DNA of 64,000 nucleotides, taken from contig CAWUHX010000129.1 in NCBI GenBank assembly GCA_963922205.1, positions 124,001 to 188,000 of the forward strand. The letters are read 5' to 3'. The translations under genes were made by a program, and so were the position numbers. This DNA comes from Romanomermis culicivorax (lineage: Eukaryota > Nematoda > Enoplea > Mermithida > Mermithidae). The notes beneath the pieces were generated by a model. The model saw nothing but the letters and a program-made list of their open reading frames with translations. It was not told the DNA's origin and did not search any database. Positions 1 to 11,250 of the stretch are shown here, piece by piece (the first letter of the stretch is position 1; the number at the start of each line of letters is the position of its first letter).

Positions 1-690
1 ACACTTTTTGCATTTATTTTGACACTTCTCTTGGGCCATATTTCCGACAATCTTATATTCCATCATCAAATTTCTTTAGTAAATATGGATGCTAATTTCC
101 TGTATATACTTTACATATTCGTCTCCGCCTGAAACTTCAATCGATAGATAATCTTTCCATTGATTCATCATCAGCGTACATTTCCCAAAATTATTGTAGT
201 ACTTCAATGAGACTTGAAAGTCAAGGCATCAGTTGAAGATTTTGTATTTGCTCTTTGTATGCTGCAATGGATGAATCACGTGAAGTCAGTCGTTGAGGTG
301 AGATTGATGAGATTAAAATGATTTTATGCAGCAAGCTACAGGACATGAAATAGGCCGTGAATGTGAACTGTCTTTCTCTCATCTAGCTATCATAGATGTT
401 GCTTGATCTATTGAAGATTTTTCTAGTCGGCTGCCTCAAAGATTTGAGGTTAATTTCCCCTAGTGATTTTCCTTGTTGGACAATGCACTCAACATTAAAC
501 AAGTTGTGTTCACAGCTACAAGTACAATGAGAATGAGAAAATCAATCTAAAGCAAATGTTAATTTCTATGTTTAGTTTGATTAATGTCTGCTAACGTTGC
601 TCAAGCAATATTTTTCGTTCATTTCAGATTTTTCTCGAGCCGAGTATATATGAATATTTGATGTTGTGGGAATATAAGGTTTTATTTTAT
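1..690. other. AT-rich stretch, no gene supported
   Basis: No open frame of useful length and no recognisable RNA gene. Short phrases on the plus strand around 390-480 faintly resemble decayed DNA-transposon coding sequence, but stops and frame changes are too dense to name a family. Confidence 0.5.
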
Positions 691-1221
691 ACTACCAAAC
701 ACTGAGTTGTTGTGTCGAACATAAAAATTCTTTAATTATGAGAACTTAATTTTTTTGTAATTTTATCGCATGCTGCAGTGGAACTAAAACTCTAGGAAAC
801 CACTGGACCAACTATATGAAAGCCACATTGAAATATTGTCGTTTTAAAAAAATGCATGAAATATTGTCGAAAATTGCCCGAGATATCAATGAAACTTTGA
901 AGCAAAAATTTGCTATTAACATGTAATACTCGGGTTTGATTTACATATGTTAAATTGGTCAAAAGGTTTTATCATGTAGTTACGAATTTTTGCATGCAGT
1001 TAGGCGCATGTATGGTACATGTTGTGGTTAAGCAAGGTTCGATTTTATGCGACCAATCTCGAGTTGTGAAGTCTAAAGTGAAAATTTGTCAAAAAATAAA
1101 AGTTTAATTTTTTAAATTTCATCATATGTTGCAGTGGAACCAAAAGTCCAGAAAACTAGTGAACCAACCGTTTGAATGCCACATTAAAAAATTGTCCTTT
1201 AAAAATGACTCATTTAAGAGA
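690..1221. repeat. diverged tandem repeat, unit about 355 bp (units 1 and 2)
   Basis: The phrase TGCAGTGGAACYAAAA followed by GCCACATT..AATTGTC occurs at about 774-842 and again at 1131-1200, about 355 bp apart. The intervening text (GGTTTGATTTACATA.., TTTTTGCATGCAGTTAGG, GAGTTGTG) reappears at 7390-7580 beyond the inserted elements. This looks like an old satellite or duplicated repeat that the elements of 1.2-7.35 kb entered in the middle of unit 2. No coding potential is visible. Confidence 0.6.
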
Positions 1222-1254
1222 CAATGTCTGAGAGAATTCAGCTTCTTATATGGT

Positions 1255-1436
1255 TGTGTGCCGATTGGCCGAACGTACCGTTTGGCCGAATGTACCGTTT
1301 GGCCGAATAGCGATATATGAATCTTTATAAATTTCCCAGTAAGCCAAACGTACCAGTTGGCCGAAAGGTGTTAAAAAATTTGTTGTGAACCAATTGGCCG
1401 AATGTACCATTTGGCCGAACGTATCTGTTGCACGAA
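1255..1436. repeat. left word-array TIR of MULE A
   Basis: About six variants of GGCCGAAYGTACCGTTT, partly interrupted by an AT-rich spacer (1310-1345). The array is the inverted counterpart of 4208-4516. Confidence 0.8.
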
Positions 1437-1613
1437 ATGCCTTGAAATTTTCTTTTCCCACAGTATTTTACACAGTTTCGTTATTTCCCACAGTATTTCA
1501 CACAGTGTCAATCGATTTTAAATTTATACAATGCAAAGTATCTGAGGATAGAAGATTCGTTTGTTTTTTGCTTGATGAAGTATACTTTTATCTTTAAAAT
1601 GGAAGATTTTGGT

Positions 1614-3957
1614 GAAGCTAAATTTATTTTTACGAAATTTAGAGCGTCTACGTTATTAGTTTGTGAAAGTCAGGCTATTCCGAATCATTTTTTCCTATTC
1701 AAAAAAAAATAAAAGTATTCACTTGCACGATGGCTCAAATTGTGATTATTTTGAATGCAATAATTGTGCAAAACTTGGAGGTGAAACTGCTCGTGTTACA
1801 GTCAAAAATGATAGAATTTTAAAGAATCCAGATGTCGGCCATAATCAACTTTGTGCTCCTATGGATGCTTTGTCCGTCGAAACTGTAACTTCGAAGAGAA
1901 ATATGCTAAAAATTGCCGAAAATGGTACAAAACCAATTCGAGCATACAGGAAAGGATTGGCCAGTATTCCTCGCATATTTGAGAATCAGGATTTTGTTAA
2001 TCAATTACGTCTGGCTTCTCCAACTTTTGATTCGATGCGATCGATGTTATACCGGTAAAACTACAATATGTATAAATTTTTTACTTTTAGTTTGGTGAAG
2101 TGGTGATCCCGACCCGATTCAAAATGTGGCATGTAAGGTGATTTTTTAGGCAGTTTATGATATAAATGGCATAAAACTAAGAATTTAAGTGCAGAAAGCA
2201 ATGTTTCTGGGTACACCTCTGAGAAATGTTTTGTCCATTTCAAACATACAGTATTTTTGACTAAATTTCAAGTTATTTTGCATCTTGTACAGTAATGAAG
2301 TTGCTTTGATATTTTCATATTGCTTTGATATTTCCCGTGTTGACGAAAAAGAATAGAATACATTCCCGAATAAAAATGCACACTAGTCAATAGCACTGGC
2401 TATTTCCTGGAGCATAAACTTGCTTATCAATTATGGTAGTAAAATGCTACGGTTAAGGGAAATGGATAATTGTATATAGATAGCTAGTTTGAGACTGCGT
2501 GGTATCCATATCCATCTGGTAAATCAAATTTTTTTTGACTATGATCTCTATTCTGTCCCTTTTTCAAGGTAACAATACGGAAAAAATTGATCATTGTGGT
2601 CTGTTGATCTTTTAGAAATGCTAAATTTATTTTAGTGCTTGTAATAAGAATTTGATTCCTATCCCGGATCCTGCCATTATTCCAATAGAATACCAACTTA
2701 TGCTTACAGGATGAGAAGCTCATGCAAGAGATCCCCAGGATACAAATGCAAATCAACATCTTTTATTATTGAATAAAAACGGTTTGCTCATATTTCCCTC
2801 TGATATTGATTTGCAAGTTTTACATCAATCAGAATATTGGGTAGCTGATGGCACCTTCGAAATGCGTCCAACAATGTGCGCCCTAATATATACCATTCAT
2901 GCTTTCATTGGCCGAGAAGGTACAATACAAACAATACAAGTTTCTTAAAATTTTTATATATGTAGACAGGCACGTCAAAAGTGTAATTTTTATGATTTTG
3001 AATTTTCAGGAATTGTTTGCTGTTATGGTTTGTTACCGAACAAAAGTCGTCGAACATACGAGATTTTCTTCAACGCAATATGGAACGAAATTATAAGGGA
3101 ATCAAGGTCAAGTCCATAACTTTATTCTTGATTATGAGGCTGCAGCCCACAGAGCTGTGTGAAACGTCTTCCCAAATGTGATTACTAAGGGGTGTTTATT
3201 TCACTTTGGTCAATGTCTAATTCAAAATGTTCAACGCCTGGGTTTGATGCCACTGTATGAAGTCCAAGATTCCGAATTTAAGAGATGGGTAAAGCTAATC
3301 AAGGCCTTGGCCTTTTTGCCTTCCGATTTGGTTTCAGAAACATGGAATCATTGGCTTGTAAATCCTCCAAATGGTTTGGATCAAGTTGCTTTAATCCGTT
3401 TTCAAGAATTTGTGGACTATGTGGTGGTAAAATTTGATAACTTTTTGAGAGTAAAGGAAAAAATTTACATATGCAAATTAAGTTTGTTTGTTCTATGAAA
3501 ATGGTACAAGATACTATCATAATCTTAGGGTACTTGGATGAATGGCATTTGGCGAATTGATATTTGGAATCACTTTGTTAATGAGCGGAGGTATCGTACT
3601 TTGGGACCTCGAACAACAAATCACGCAGAAGGTTGGTACAACTGCCTTAATCACGATTTTGGCCATCCCCATCCTGCTCTGAATTCATTTCTGCACTGGT
3701 TGCAACAAACTTCTAATGTCAGCAGTATTCGGATGGAGCAACTTTTAGCAGGTAATGGTAAAGAGTCATTTCTGGCAGTTATGTACTTGCATCTTGTTTT
3801 TAAAAATTATTTTAAAACAGGAGCAGCCGAAAGACAGCTTTCATTAGCAAAAATTAATTTCCAACGTCAACAAGCACCTATGGTTAGTGGAGGGATTCAA
3901 CAAATTTTGTCAGAAATTCAGTATTTTTTGCGACGTGTAGTTCATTTATTGGGATAA
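1614..3957 (+). pseudogene. MULE transposase (FLYWCH-like N terminus + MULE domain), decayed
   Basis: The enzyme would cut and paste the element. Readable blocks in order: an N-terminal FLYWCH-like zinc module at 1614-2058 (LVCES.., YFECNNC, then GHNQLCAP); the first catalytic block at 2765-2930 (EYWVADGTFEMRP, YTIHAFIG), with a GT..AG intron at about 2931-3009; CCYGLLPNKS..TYEIFF at 3010-3100; KGCLFHFGQCL..VQRLGL and KALAFLP at 3187-3340; an intron near 3430-3528; then RTTNHAEGWYN..HPALNSFL at 3540-3710, a further intron at about 3752-3821, and a C-terminal tail ending at 3957. The spacing and the D..HF.Q..NHAE pattern match MULE transposases (PF10551 type). A stop at about 3116-3118 and frame changes near 3116-3180 make it inactive. 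The ~640-bp gap between the N-terminal block and the catalytic block is unexplained. Confidence 0.75.
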
Positions 3958-4207
3958 TTTTGCAAATGTGGTTCATTTATGATAAAGTTGTTCGTTTGAT
4001 AAAAAGCTTTGTTTTAGATTTGTGATTTGTAAATCCTCAATCATCAGGGAATGAATCTGAGAGATCTAATGGTTGAGGATAATTATCACATAAAGATTAA
4101 GTTTGCTTAAAAACTGCACTGCAGGTTATTGGTTGATTACATGCTTTCCAAATGAAGATGACACATACTAAACAACTATAGGAAAACAATATGTTCGACT
4201 AAGGAAG

Positions 4208-4516
4208 AATTTATATCATTCAGTCAAGCAGTACATTCGGCCAAACGGTACTTTTTTTATTATTATGAGAAATATACCATAGATTCGGCCAAAGGGGAAT
4301 TAATATCACTGTTCAGCCAAATGATATGTTCGGTCAAAAGGTACGTTTGGCCGTCAGATACGGTCAGCCAAACGGTAATTTTTTATCATTACGAAAAATA
4401 TACCATAGGTTCGGCCAAACAGGAATTTACATCATTATTCGACCAAACGGTACGTTCCGCCAACAGGTACGTTCGGCCAACAGGTACATTCTGCCAAACA
4501 ATACCTTCGGCCAACT
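4208..4516. repeat. right word-array TIR of MULE A
   Basis: About ten degenerate copies of TTCGGCCAAACGGTACG, with TTATTATGAGAAATATACCATAG-type spacers occurring twice (4259-4281, 4388-4410). It is inverted relative to 1255-1436 and roughly 100 bp longer, so array length is not conserved between the two ends. Confidence 0.8.
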
Positions 4517-4517
4517 G

Positions 4518-7352
4518 GCACACAATCTCTTATACAGAGTTGTGATAAGTTAAAAATTAATCCTACCTGAAAATCACATATTTGGTGTAACTTGATGTGC
4601 TAGGAATGAAAATAATATTCATTTTATCTGAAAATCTAAACTCACATTGCTGCAGTAAGACGAAAGTTGAATATTTTCGATTTTTTAAATTTTTGACATA
4701 CACTTATTTTAACTTTTGCAAGTTTAAGTATGGGCCACGATTTACTGTAGGATTCATTAGTGTAAAGTGCTTATTAGGAATACAGTGGTGCTTGAAACAT
4801 CAAACTTTGAGAGCGAAAATTGTCATTTTTTTCACAAAAACCACCATATATACTGCTAAAGCTCAGAAGGACCAAAACATTCCCTATACAATTAGATAAC
4901 TTACGATGTCTTCTACCTGCTGGCAAAAAATTACGGAAATTCATATACTGCTAGAGGATCGCACAACCTGAAGTTTGAACACTATCTTATAATTGTATTT
5001 TTTGGAAGTTCCAACCTCTACTGTGGAGCTACTAGAGCTTGATAAATTTTAAAAATGAGACAGTAATACAAGTTTCGTATGGTGAATATTAATATAATTC
5101 CCAAACTTATAAAAAATAAAATTCGCGGGGCTACAGTATCCCAAAATTTGGAATTTTCGTATTTTTTAGCATTTTTCTATCTATTTACGTGACTTGAGAT
5201 ATATTCACCTAGGCATTTAATTATTTTATTATTGACTGTGTATTTGATACAGAATACAATGCTCCATAATGTGGTATGAAAATGCTTTCCAAATTGTGCA
5301 TTTACACTTTTTAGGAAGTTTTAAAATGTGAAAAATCAGACCCTAAAAATGTTGAAAATGTAGGTTTCTCTCCATGAAAATGACTATATGAACTGCTAAA
5401 GCCAAAAGCACCCAAAATTTGCCTATACAGTGGATATATTTCGATGTCTGCTAGTTGCATACAAACAATTTCTAAAGTTCGTGCACTGCTAGGGTGTTAA
5501 TTCTGCAAAAGACTACTATAGTTGATAAATTTTAATTTTAAATTCTTGATCAAGAAATGTTTACTTTTCTCGAAATTTCACATTCCAGTTGAAATGATAG
5601 GGAATTATTGGAAGTTTGAACATAAACAAAAAAAGCATCACAGGCTTTCAAAGCAATGAGTTCGGAGCAATTCGCTTTCCATCCGCAAATTGGGATCATG
5701 TTGTGCTGGGTCGTTTATAGCTTCAGCTTCATCTTCTTCACACAAACTGTCTGCTGGATTATTAGTTTGTTCCTAGGTCTTCTCGATGGCAACTTACTTC
5801 TCATGACTAGAAGCTTGCAATTTGTTGACCTGTTAGAAATTCATCTGGCCGCCCCCCTTGTGCACAGCCCTGAAGTAGACAATTGGGCATTATGGAGCTA
5901 TGTGAAGACGAAGTTTTCAGGAGTAAATTGAAATGGAAAAAAGGCAAATAACAGATAAATACTCAATGGAAATAGGATGTCAGGCTCACTTTAAAAAAGA
6001 ATTTAGTGTCACTTGATAATCTGAAGAAAATTTTTTTGCTGTTATATCAAATATTTTAAGATGGATTCCTTTAAATGACATCCAGTCCAGAAAATGTTTA
6101 TTCAGTGAACCTGATAAACATTGATACAGGTCACAGGTTCACAAATATCAGTCTTCATATAGAAGGGAAAGTAGGTCATGGAAGTTCATTGACATGATTT
6201 TTCACATGCATGAGTTCTTTCTTATTCTTAAAGAAGAAAACTCCAAATTTTTTATGGAAGCCGCTTCTGCTGATCAAGAATTGAAAACTAAAATTTATCA
6301 ACTATAGCAGTTTTTTGCAGATTTAACACCCTAGCAGTACACAAACTTTGGAAATTTTTTGTACGCAACTAGCAGACATCGTAATATATCTTCTGTATAG
6401 GGAAATTTTGGGTGCTTCTGGCTTTAACAGTTCATATAGTCCTTTTTGTGGAGAGAAACCTGCATTTTCACCATTTTTACGATCTGATTTTTGACATTTT
6501 AAAACTTCCTAAAAAGTGTAAAATGCACAATTTGGAATACATTTTCATAGCACATTATGCAGCATTGTATTGTGTATCAAATACACATTCAATAATAAAA
6601 TTACTAAATGCCTAGGCGGATATATCTCAAGTCACATAAATAGACAGAAAAATGCTAAAAAATGCGAAAATTCCAAATTTCGGGATACTGTAGCCCTGCG
6701 AATTTTATTTCTTTATGAGTTTGGAAATCATATTAATATTCACCATACGAAACTTGTATTACTGTCTCATTTTTAAAATTTATCAAGCTCTAGTAGCTCC
6801 ATAGTGGAGGTTGGAACTTCCAGAAAATACAATTATAAGATAGTGTTCAAACTTCAGGTTGTGCGACCCTCTAGCAGTACATGAATTTCCGTAATTTTTT
6901 GTCAGCAGGTAAAAGACATCGTAAGTTATCTTTTGTATAGGGAATTTTTTTGGTTCTCCTGAGCTTTAGCATTATCTATGGTGATTTTTGTGGAAACATT
7001 TCATTTTTTTGCTCTCAGAATTTGATGTTTCAAGCACCAGTGTATTCCTAATAAGAACTTTACACTAATGAATCCTACAGTAAATTGTGGCCCATCCATT
7101 GGCCTAGAGGTGGGTAAATTTTCGGAACACGATGACTGATGTACCTAAACTTGCAAAAGTTAAAATAAGTGTATGTCAAAAATCGAAAAAATCGGATTTT
7201 CAACTTTCGTCTTACTGTAGCTATGCGAGTTTTGATTTTCAGACGAAATAAATGTCATTTTCGTTCCCAGCGCTTCAAGTTACAACAAATATGTAATTTT
7301 GGGGTAGGGTTAATTTTTTACTTATCACAACAAAGCTGAATCCTCTCAGAAA
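4518..7352. mobile_element. element with ~1-kb inverted arms (long-TIR/foldback type)
   Basis: The left arm (4518-5556) and right arm (6270-7352) are inverted copies along nearly their full length. Matching landmarks are GTGATAAGTTAAAAATTAA against its complement at about 7310-7330, CTGCTGCAGTAAGACGAAAG-type text at 4650 and 7200, and TTGATAAATTTTAA at 5522 and about 6290. The ~710-bp centre (5557-6269) has a 91-codon open frame (5656-5931, +) with hydrophobic stretches but no recognised domain. The element abuts the right word array of MULE A. A non-autonomous transposon with giant TIRs is the simplest reading; the family is not identified. Confidence 0.75.
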
Positions 7353-7354
7353 TT

Positions 7355-7640
7355 GTGTTTCAAAATTTTGGAAAATCGCTCAAGACTGACGAAAATTTGA
7401 AGCAGAAGCGTGCTATAAATGACATGAAACTAAGGTTTGATTTACACACGCTAGAATTGGTCAAAGGGTTTCTATCGTGTAGCTCTAAATTTTTGCGTGT
7501 AATTAGGCTTATAGATAGAACATGTTGGGGTAAAATAGGGTTCGATTTCATTCAACCAATTCCGAGTTGTAATGTTTTTAGTTAAAATTTGACAAATTGT
7601 AAAAATTTATATTTTTGACGTTTGTGGCACACCGTATTAG
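7355..7640. repeat. third copy of the ~355-bp repeat
   Basis: The text AATTGGTCAAAGGGTTTCTA, TTTTTGCGTGTAATTAGG, GGTTCGATTTCATTC and CGAGTTGT aligns directly with 870-1090. It resumes the repeat exactly where the inserted elements end. Confidence 0.65.
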
Positions 7641-8195
7641 AACTAACAGATTGGGCGATTTCTAATATTTTTCCAAATGTTTATTCAATATATTATCGAT
7701 TAAAGAAAACCGCACTCAAAATTATTAGATCGCGAAAAATTAAGTTGTACTGCGAATTATTTGCATATGCGAGTTTGGGACACCTTACACCATAAAAATT
7801 CAATGAAAAATTTTTTGTGCATAGTGATTATCGGATACGAAATCAGCGTAAAAAGTTGTGCAACATATCTCCAAACGACGAAAAATAAAATTTTGATTTA
7901 TTCCATTCTAAATGCAGATGATTCTTACAGACATTGAGCATTGTTGGTGGACCTCACTGCCCCTCTATCGCCTGGGGAATTGAGTTTTGAAATCTATGTG
8001 AAAATTTTTGGAACTCGACGCTTCACTTCTGAAAAGAATGCTAAACAATTTCCTGTCGAGTTTGACTCTGAGAATGCTGTTTTGTAAGAAAGAAAGACCT
8101 TAAGGCATCCAAAACTATTCGAATTTTTGGAACCATTCTCTTTTTGCCAAAAGAGAAAAAGGCAAACCTCTCATAGTCAAAAGAGTAGTGCTTGC
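7641..8195. other. no feature seen
   Basis: AT-rich sequence without a convincing open frame, RNA gene or inverted repeat on either strand. Confidence 0.5.
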
Positions 8196-8489
8196 TCAAC
8201 GAATTTCCTTTGTTGCTTCATTTATCTTCACGTTTTCGAGTTGAAATGTCAATGTTATTCCTTGACTTATAGGTTGTATCAAATCAATGAGAGTATTTCT
8301 GATAGCACGATTTAAAACATCAGTATCTATAGCAGGCATATGGGCGTTTAAATAGTCAGTTATGGAACGTCTAGCATTATTGGTAATGTCTTATTACCAA
8401 TCACTTGGAATTTTCGTCAAGTTTTCACAAAATAGGGTTTCCAGCAGGATTATCCACGGCGACGTAATAAAACCAAACACAGCAGAATT
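8196..8489 (-). pseudogene. unidentified coding remnant, block D
   Basis: Read on the minus strand from 8489, one frame gives about 30 protein-like codons (NSAVFGFITSPWIILLE..), a TAA TAA pair at about 8391-8396, then some 64 more codons (NNARRSITDYLNAHMP.., LTFQLENVKINEATKEIR) ending at the TGA at 8196-8198. The amphipathic, balanced composition is unlike random AT-rich DNA. The double stop sits in a perfect ATTGGTAAT-n5-ATTACCAAT hairpin (about 8380-8402). It is probably a downstream exon of the gene seen at 8674-9265. No family recognised. Confidence 0.45.
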
Positions 8490-8673
8490 AAGTTTCAGTC
8501 AAGTTTAACCCTACAAACAGAATATATTAAGGACAAAATATCATAATAATTTTGACTCTGCAATTGTTCCAGTTTCATCAAACAGACATAGGTCACAGTT
8601 GAGCGGCCTTAAGATGTAGCTTAACTGTCTATGTTATACCATTGCTGTTAAGGTGCAGCTCAACTGTAGCTTA

Positions 8674-8946
8674 TTACACAACATACACAAAACATCGGGC
8701 CCCCGTCGTCGGTGATACCTTAAATATGGTCAGGCCGTATTTTGATAGCTCCCTCGATAAAATGTCGTCGACCACTGCCTTCGACAGCTTGCCCATTTCT
8801 TCGTCGAATTCTATGATATTCGGCAGGTCGGCGAACCGTGCCGTTACGTTTTCGAAAAATTTCCGAGCGGAATTCCATGGAACACCCTCCGCACATATGA
8901 CGCTTCCTCTCAACTCTTTCAGAACGGTTGCATTTAAAAAACACAT
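8674..8946 (-). CDS. unidentified exon or ORF, block C (about 90 codons)
   Basis: This open frame is distinctly GC-richer than its surroundings and uses G/C-ending codons, which suggests real coding. It contains LRGSVICAEGVPWNSARKFF, then an acidic/helical stretch (EFDEEMGKLSKAVVDDIL) and ends GARCFVYVV. A GTATGTTG donor-like site lies at the end (near 8682), so it may be an internal exon; the ATG at 8946 is then not a start. It is in the same frame as block B (8977-9133), separated by stops that could be a tiny intron. I do not recognise the family. The frame is open on the opposite strand too (8642-8980), but that strand reads as low-quality serine-rich protein. Confidence 0.45.
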   Translation of the reverse strand: MCFLNATVLKELRGSVICAEGVPWNSARKFFENVTARFADLPNIIEFDEEMGKLSKAVVDDILSRELSKYGLTIFKVSPTTGARCFVYVV

Positions 8947-8976
8947 CTACTATAATGTACAAGAACATTCGTCTTA

Positions 8977-9265
8977 TTAACACTGTCCAAATAAATTGTG
9001 ACACGTCTTATAATAATTGAGTAAAAACGTAGCAGGCAAAGATTCAAGCTCATAACTGTTTTTCTCATTATCCAATGCACAGATGAAAAAAGCTTTCAGC
9101 GGTTTTACTGACTTTTTCGTCGTCTCTTCCAAACTATTGGTCGTTTTAGTTTGTCAATGCTGTTCTAATTTACTAGGCAATAATGCAAATTTTGCCAATC
9201 AGATTAATAATCGTTCTATCTATGCTTCTATAGGTTAATCGTTTCAAGTAGGAACCATCAGGTAA
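8977..9265 (-). pseudogene. unidentified two-exon coding remnant, blocks A and B
   Basis: On the minus strand a TTTTCAG acceptor opens at 9265 and exon A (9265-9174) encodes LPDGSYLKRLTYRSIDRTII.. . A 40-nt intron (9173-9134, GTAAATTAG..CCAATAG) is followed, in frame, by exon B (9133-8977) with KPLKAFFICALDNEKNSYEL and NYYKTCHNLFGQ, then TAA. The phase agrees across the intron, so this was a genuine spliced gene. A diverged copy occurs at 10850-11250. The function is unknown. Confidence 0.5.
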
Positions 9266-9572
9266 CTGAAAATGCAGGTACGATTTTTCGGAATGAAACT
9301 GCCAGCCTAAAGGGTGGGCAAACTTCACGCCAGTCAAGATGCACTATTCTGATATTAAATCTTGTATTACACCCAGTGCTGCAGTCACTTACAGTAGATA
9401 AGGGTATTTGTCAACTTTTATGTTACTTTAAAATTGAGTAATCAGCTGATCTAATCTCAAGCTTGACAGTAGACGTACCATATCGTACGTGAAAGTTGAA
9501 GGGACCAAGACATAAATCTGATTTTTGAGCTGTTTCATCATATGCAAACTTCTTAGCTCCAGCAAAACAGTT

Positions 9573-9648
9573 GAATACTCTGGGGCAACAAAGTGTTAAG
9601 TGACGTTACACTTATGGTTTCATAACACCTTGTTGCCCCAAGGTATTC
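9573..9648. repeat. 24-bp-arm hairpin
   Basis: GAATACTCTGGGGCAACAAA (9573) is matched inverted by GAATACCTTGGGGCAACAAG read from 9648 on the minus strand, with a ~28-nt loop. It could be a very short MITE or a structured RNA. There is no coding around it. Confidence 0.6.
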
Positions 9649-10280
9649 GATTTTCAAATCGTTTCATTGAAAAACCGTTGATTGATAAAAAATGTGATCA
9701 AAATAATTCAAATTAAATTTTCGTTAAAACAATTTAATCTAATAATGAAACCCATTTCTCAAATTCGTTGAGGTTTCTTGGATCCAAAAACATTCTTGAA
9801 AATCCCATAGAATATAGTAGTTTCAAATTTAGCTTTCGTGCAGTCTGAATGTTGGTGCTATATCGTCAGGACGATTTTTCTGTCGAATGAAAAGTCGGAT
9901 CTTATTTTGTTTTTTGCTGCTTACGCATTCATGAACAACAAGGATATTTGGGTTAACTCAAATAGATTTCAATTGAAGTCCACTCGTCCTATCGCTCGTC
10001 AAAAATAAAGACACAACATTTTAAAACATATTTTTGGAGAGATCTCTATGGGATCTTTCGGTTGCTGCCCAATTTTTCGCATTTTTGAAAAATATCCTGC
10101 TCGCCTTCAAAAGTCACTATCTGAGTCTGATACAAGACAATACACAAGAACCGTATTCCAAAACAGCGTAAATACGTCCTTCTATGTAGAAAATCTCAAA
10201 AATCAATGCAGGGTTTGGTTTTGGATTTGATAAGTCATTAAATTACCACCGAACTTCGATTATGGTGATGAAAAAAATCG
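9649..10280. other. no gene supported
   Basis: AT-rich. One 60-codon plus-strand frame (10048-10230) has no recognisable domain. Confidence 0.4.
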
Positions 10281-10541
10281 TTATATTCTCCACAAATGGC
10301 ATTTTTCCACGTGGTTGCTAAATGAAATAGCGTGCTCAGTCACTGAAAGACAATAATGGTTTTGAATCTCCAAAATAAGCATTGATTGAACAAGTGTCTG
10401 ATAATTTAGTAGTGAATCAGTGTGATATATGCTTCTGAGAAAGGACTTGGAAAATAAGGGTTTCACTGCTGGAAAGAGACTGTTAAATAACGGCAGTCTG
10501 ACCTTGTCAGCCAGCACAAAGTCGCCGCATAACACTTTCAT
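10281..10541 (-). pseudogene. unidentified coding remnant with a relative at 12755-12960
   Basis: The minus-strand frame contains ..VTEHAISFSNHVEKCHLW. The corresponding minus-strand text at about 12755-12860 reads ..TDHTISF.N....CHVW despite DNA divergence, so the protein similarity points to an old coding duplication. The plus-strand open frame 10429-10695 overlaps it and is judged secondary. Confidence 0.35.
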
Positions 10542-10779
10542 GCCTGAATGTGGTATGGTGCATTTGCCTACGAAAGACGACAGAAATCTACAAGCTTATG
10601 TATTGTGCGCTGCTACAATGTACCTTGAGGTTATTGTCGTCGTCGATGATCTCTTTTCCAATGATTTCTGTATAGTTGAAACTTCGACAGCATAAAAATG
10701 GAGTTTAGCAGAAAAGTGAAAAAACTGGTCTCATTACTTTTCTAGGATGCAAAATGTTTGAACGCGCCTGTCAAACGAA

Positions 10780-11250
10780 TCATTTGAACTTTAACTTGAA
10801 ATTCACGTCCGAAAACGGAACGATGTCAAATTTCAACAGTAAACAAAAAATGTGAACGTTCATGCGTACAAGAACATCATTCAGATTGACACTGTCCAAA
10901 TCAATTGTGACACGTCTATAATAGTTCAATAAGGACAGATACAGGTTCATTATAGTTTTTTTCATTATTCGATTCACAGACAAAAAACCTTTCAAAACGA
11001 ATTTACAGACTTTTTGGCCGTCTCGCCTTCCAAGTTGATGTGTGCATTCTGACTATTAATTAGTGCGTTGTTTTGCTGTTAGTGAATACTGTTAACTTCT
11101 GTTCTGATGAAGCGTGGCAATTTTTTTCATATTAGTATGCGAACCTTGCTGATACAATTGATAATTATTCTTTCGATGCTTCCAGGTTAGTCATTTCATT
11201 CGAAATAGGAAACATCCAGCAAAGTCAGAATGTAGAGGTATGATTTTTCA
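10780..11250 (-). pseudogene. second, decayed copy of the 8977-9265 gene
   Basis: It aligns with 8940-9290 in order. The exon A counterpart (about 11160-11225, minus) keeps the SIERIII pattern but has a stop and a lost acceptor (AC for AG). The exon B counterpart (about 10880-11030) keeps ET.KKSV then frameshifts. Nucleotide similarity continues to about 11530 (TTACATAAAAATTGAGTGATC against 9420-9445). The duplication therefore covered at least 0.6 kb, and this copy is dead. Confidence 0.5.

Larger units (their letters stand above)
1255..4530 (+). mobile_element. Mutator-like DNA transposon A with word-array TIRs
   Basis: A decayed MULE transposase gene on the plus strand (about 1614-3957) is bracketed by inverted arrays of an ~18-bp word, TTGGCCGAACGTACCGT and variants. 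The left array at 1255-1436 reads GGCCGAA; the right array at 4208-4516 reads TTCGGCCAAACGGTA. This is Foldback-like architecture: termini built from short degenerate tandem words rather than one unique long TIR. Related coding sequence with different terminal words occurs in two other elements in this window (15768-16665 and 17880-19060). Confidence 0.75.
1222..7354. mobile_element. possible composite element bounded by ~25-bp inverted termini
   Basis: ACAATGTCTGAGAGAATTC at 1222-1240 recurs inverted at 7335-7354 (ACACAATTTCTGAGAGGATTC on the minus strand). These two sites mark the exact points where the ~355-bp repeat is interrupted. The interval holds the word-TIR MULE (1255-4530) and the long-arm element (4518-7352), which abut. 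Either one composite element or two adjacent insertions would explain it. I see no clear target-site duplication. Confidence 0.4.

Noticed and set aside
1..690. hAT-like transposase relic
   Set aside because: Only faint resemblance in scattered frames; cannot be supported by eye.
5656..5931. 91-codon hydrophobic frame as a membrane protein gene
   Set aside because: Lies in the core of a non-autonomous element, without a recognised domain, conserved context or splice signals.
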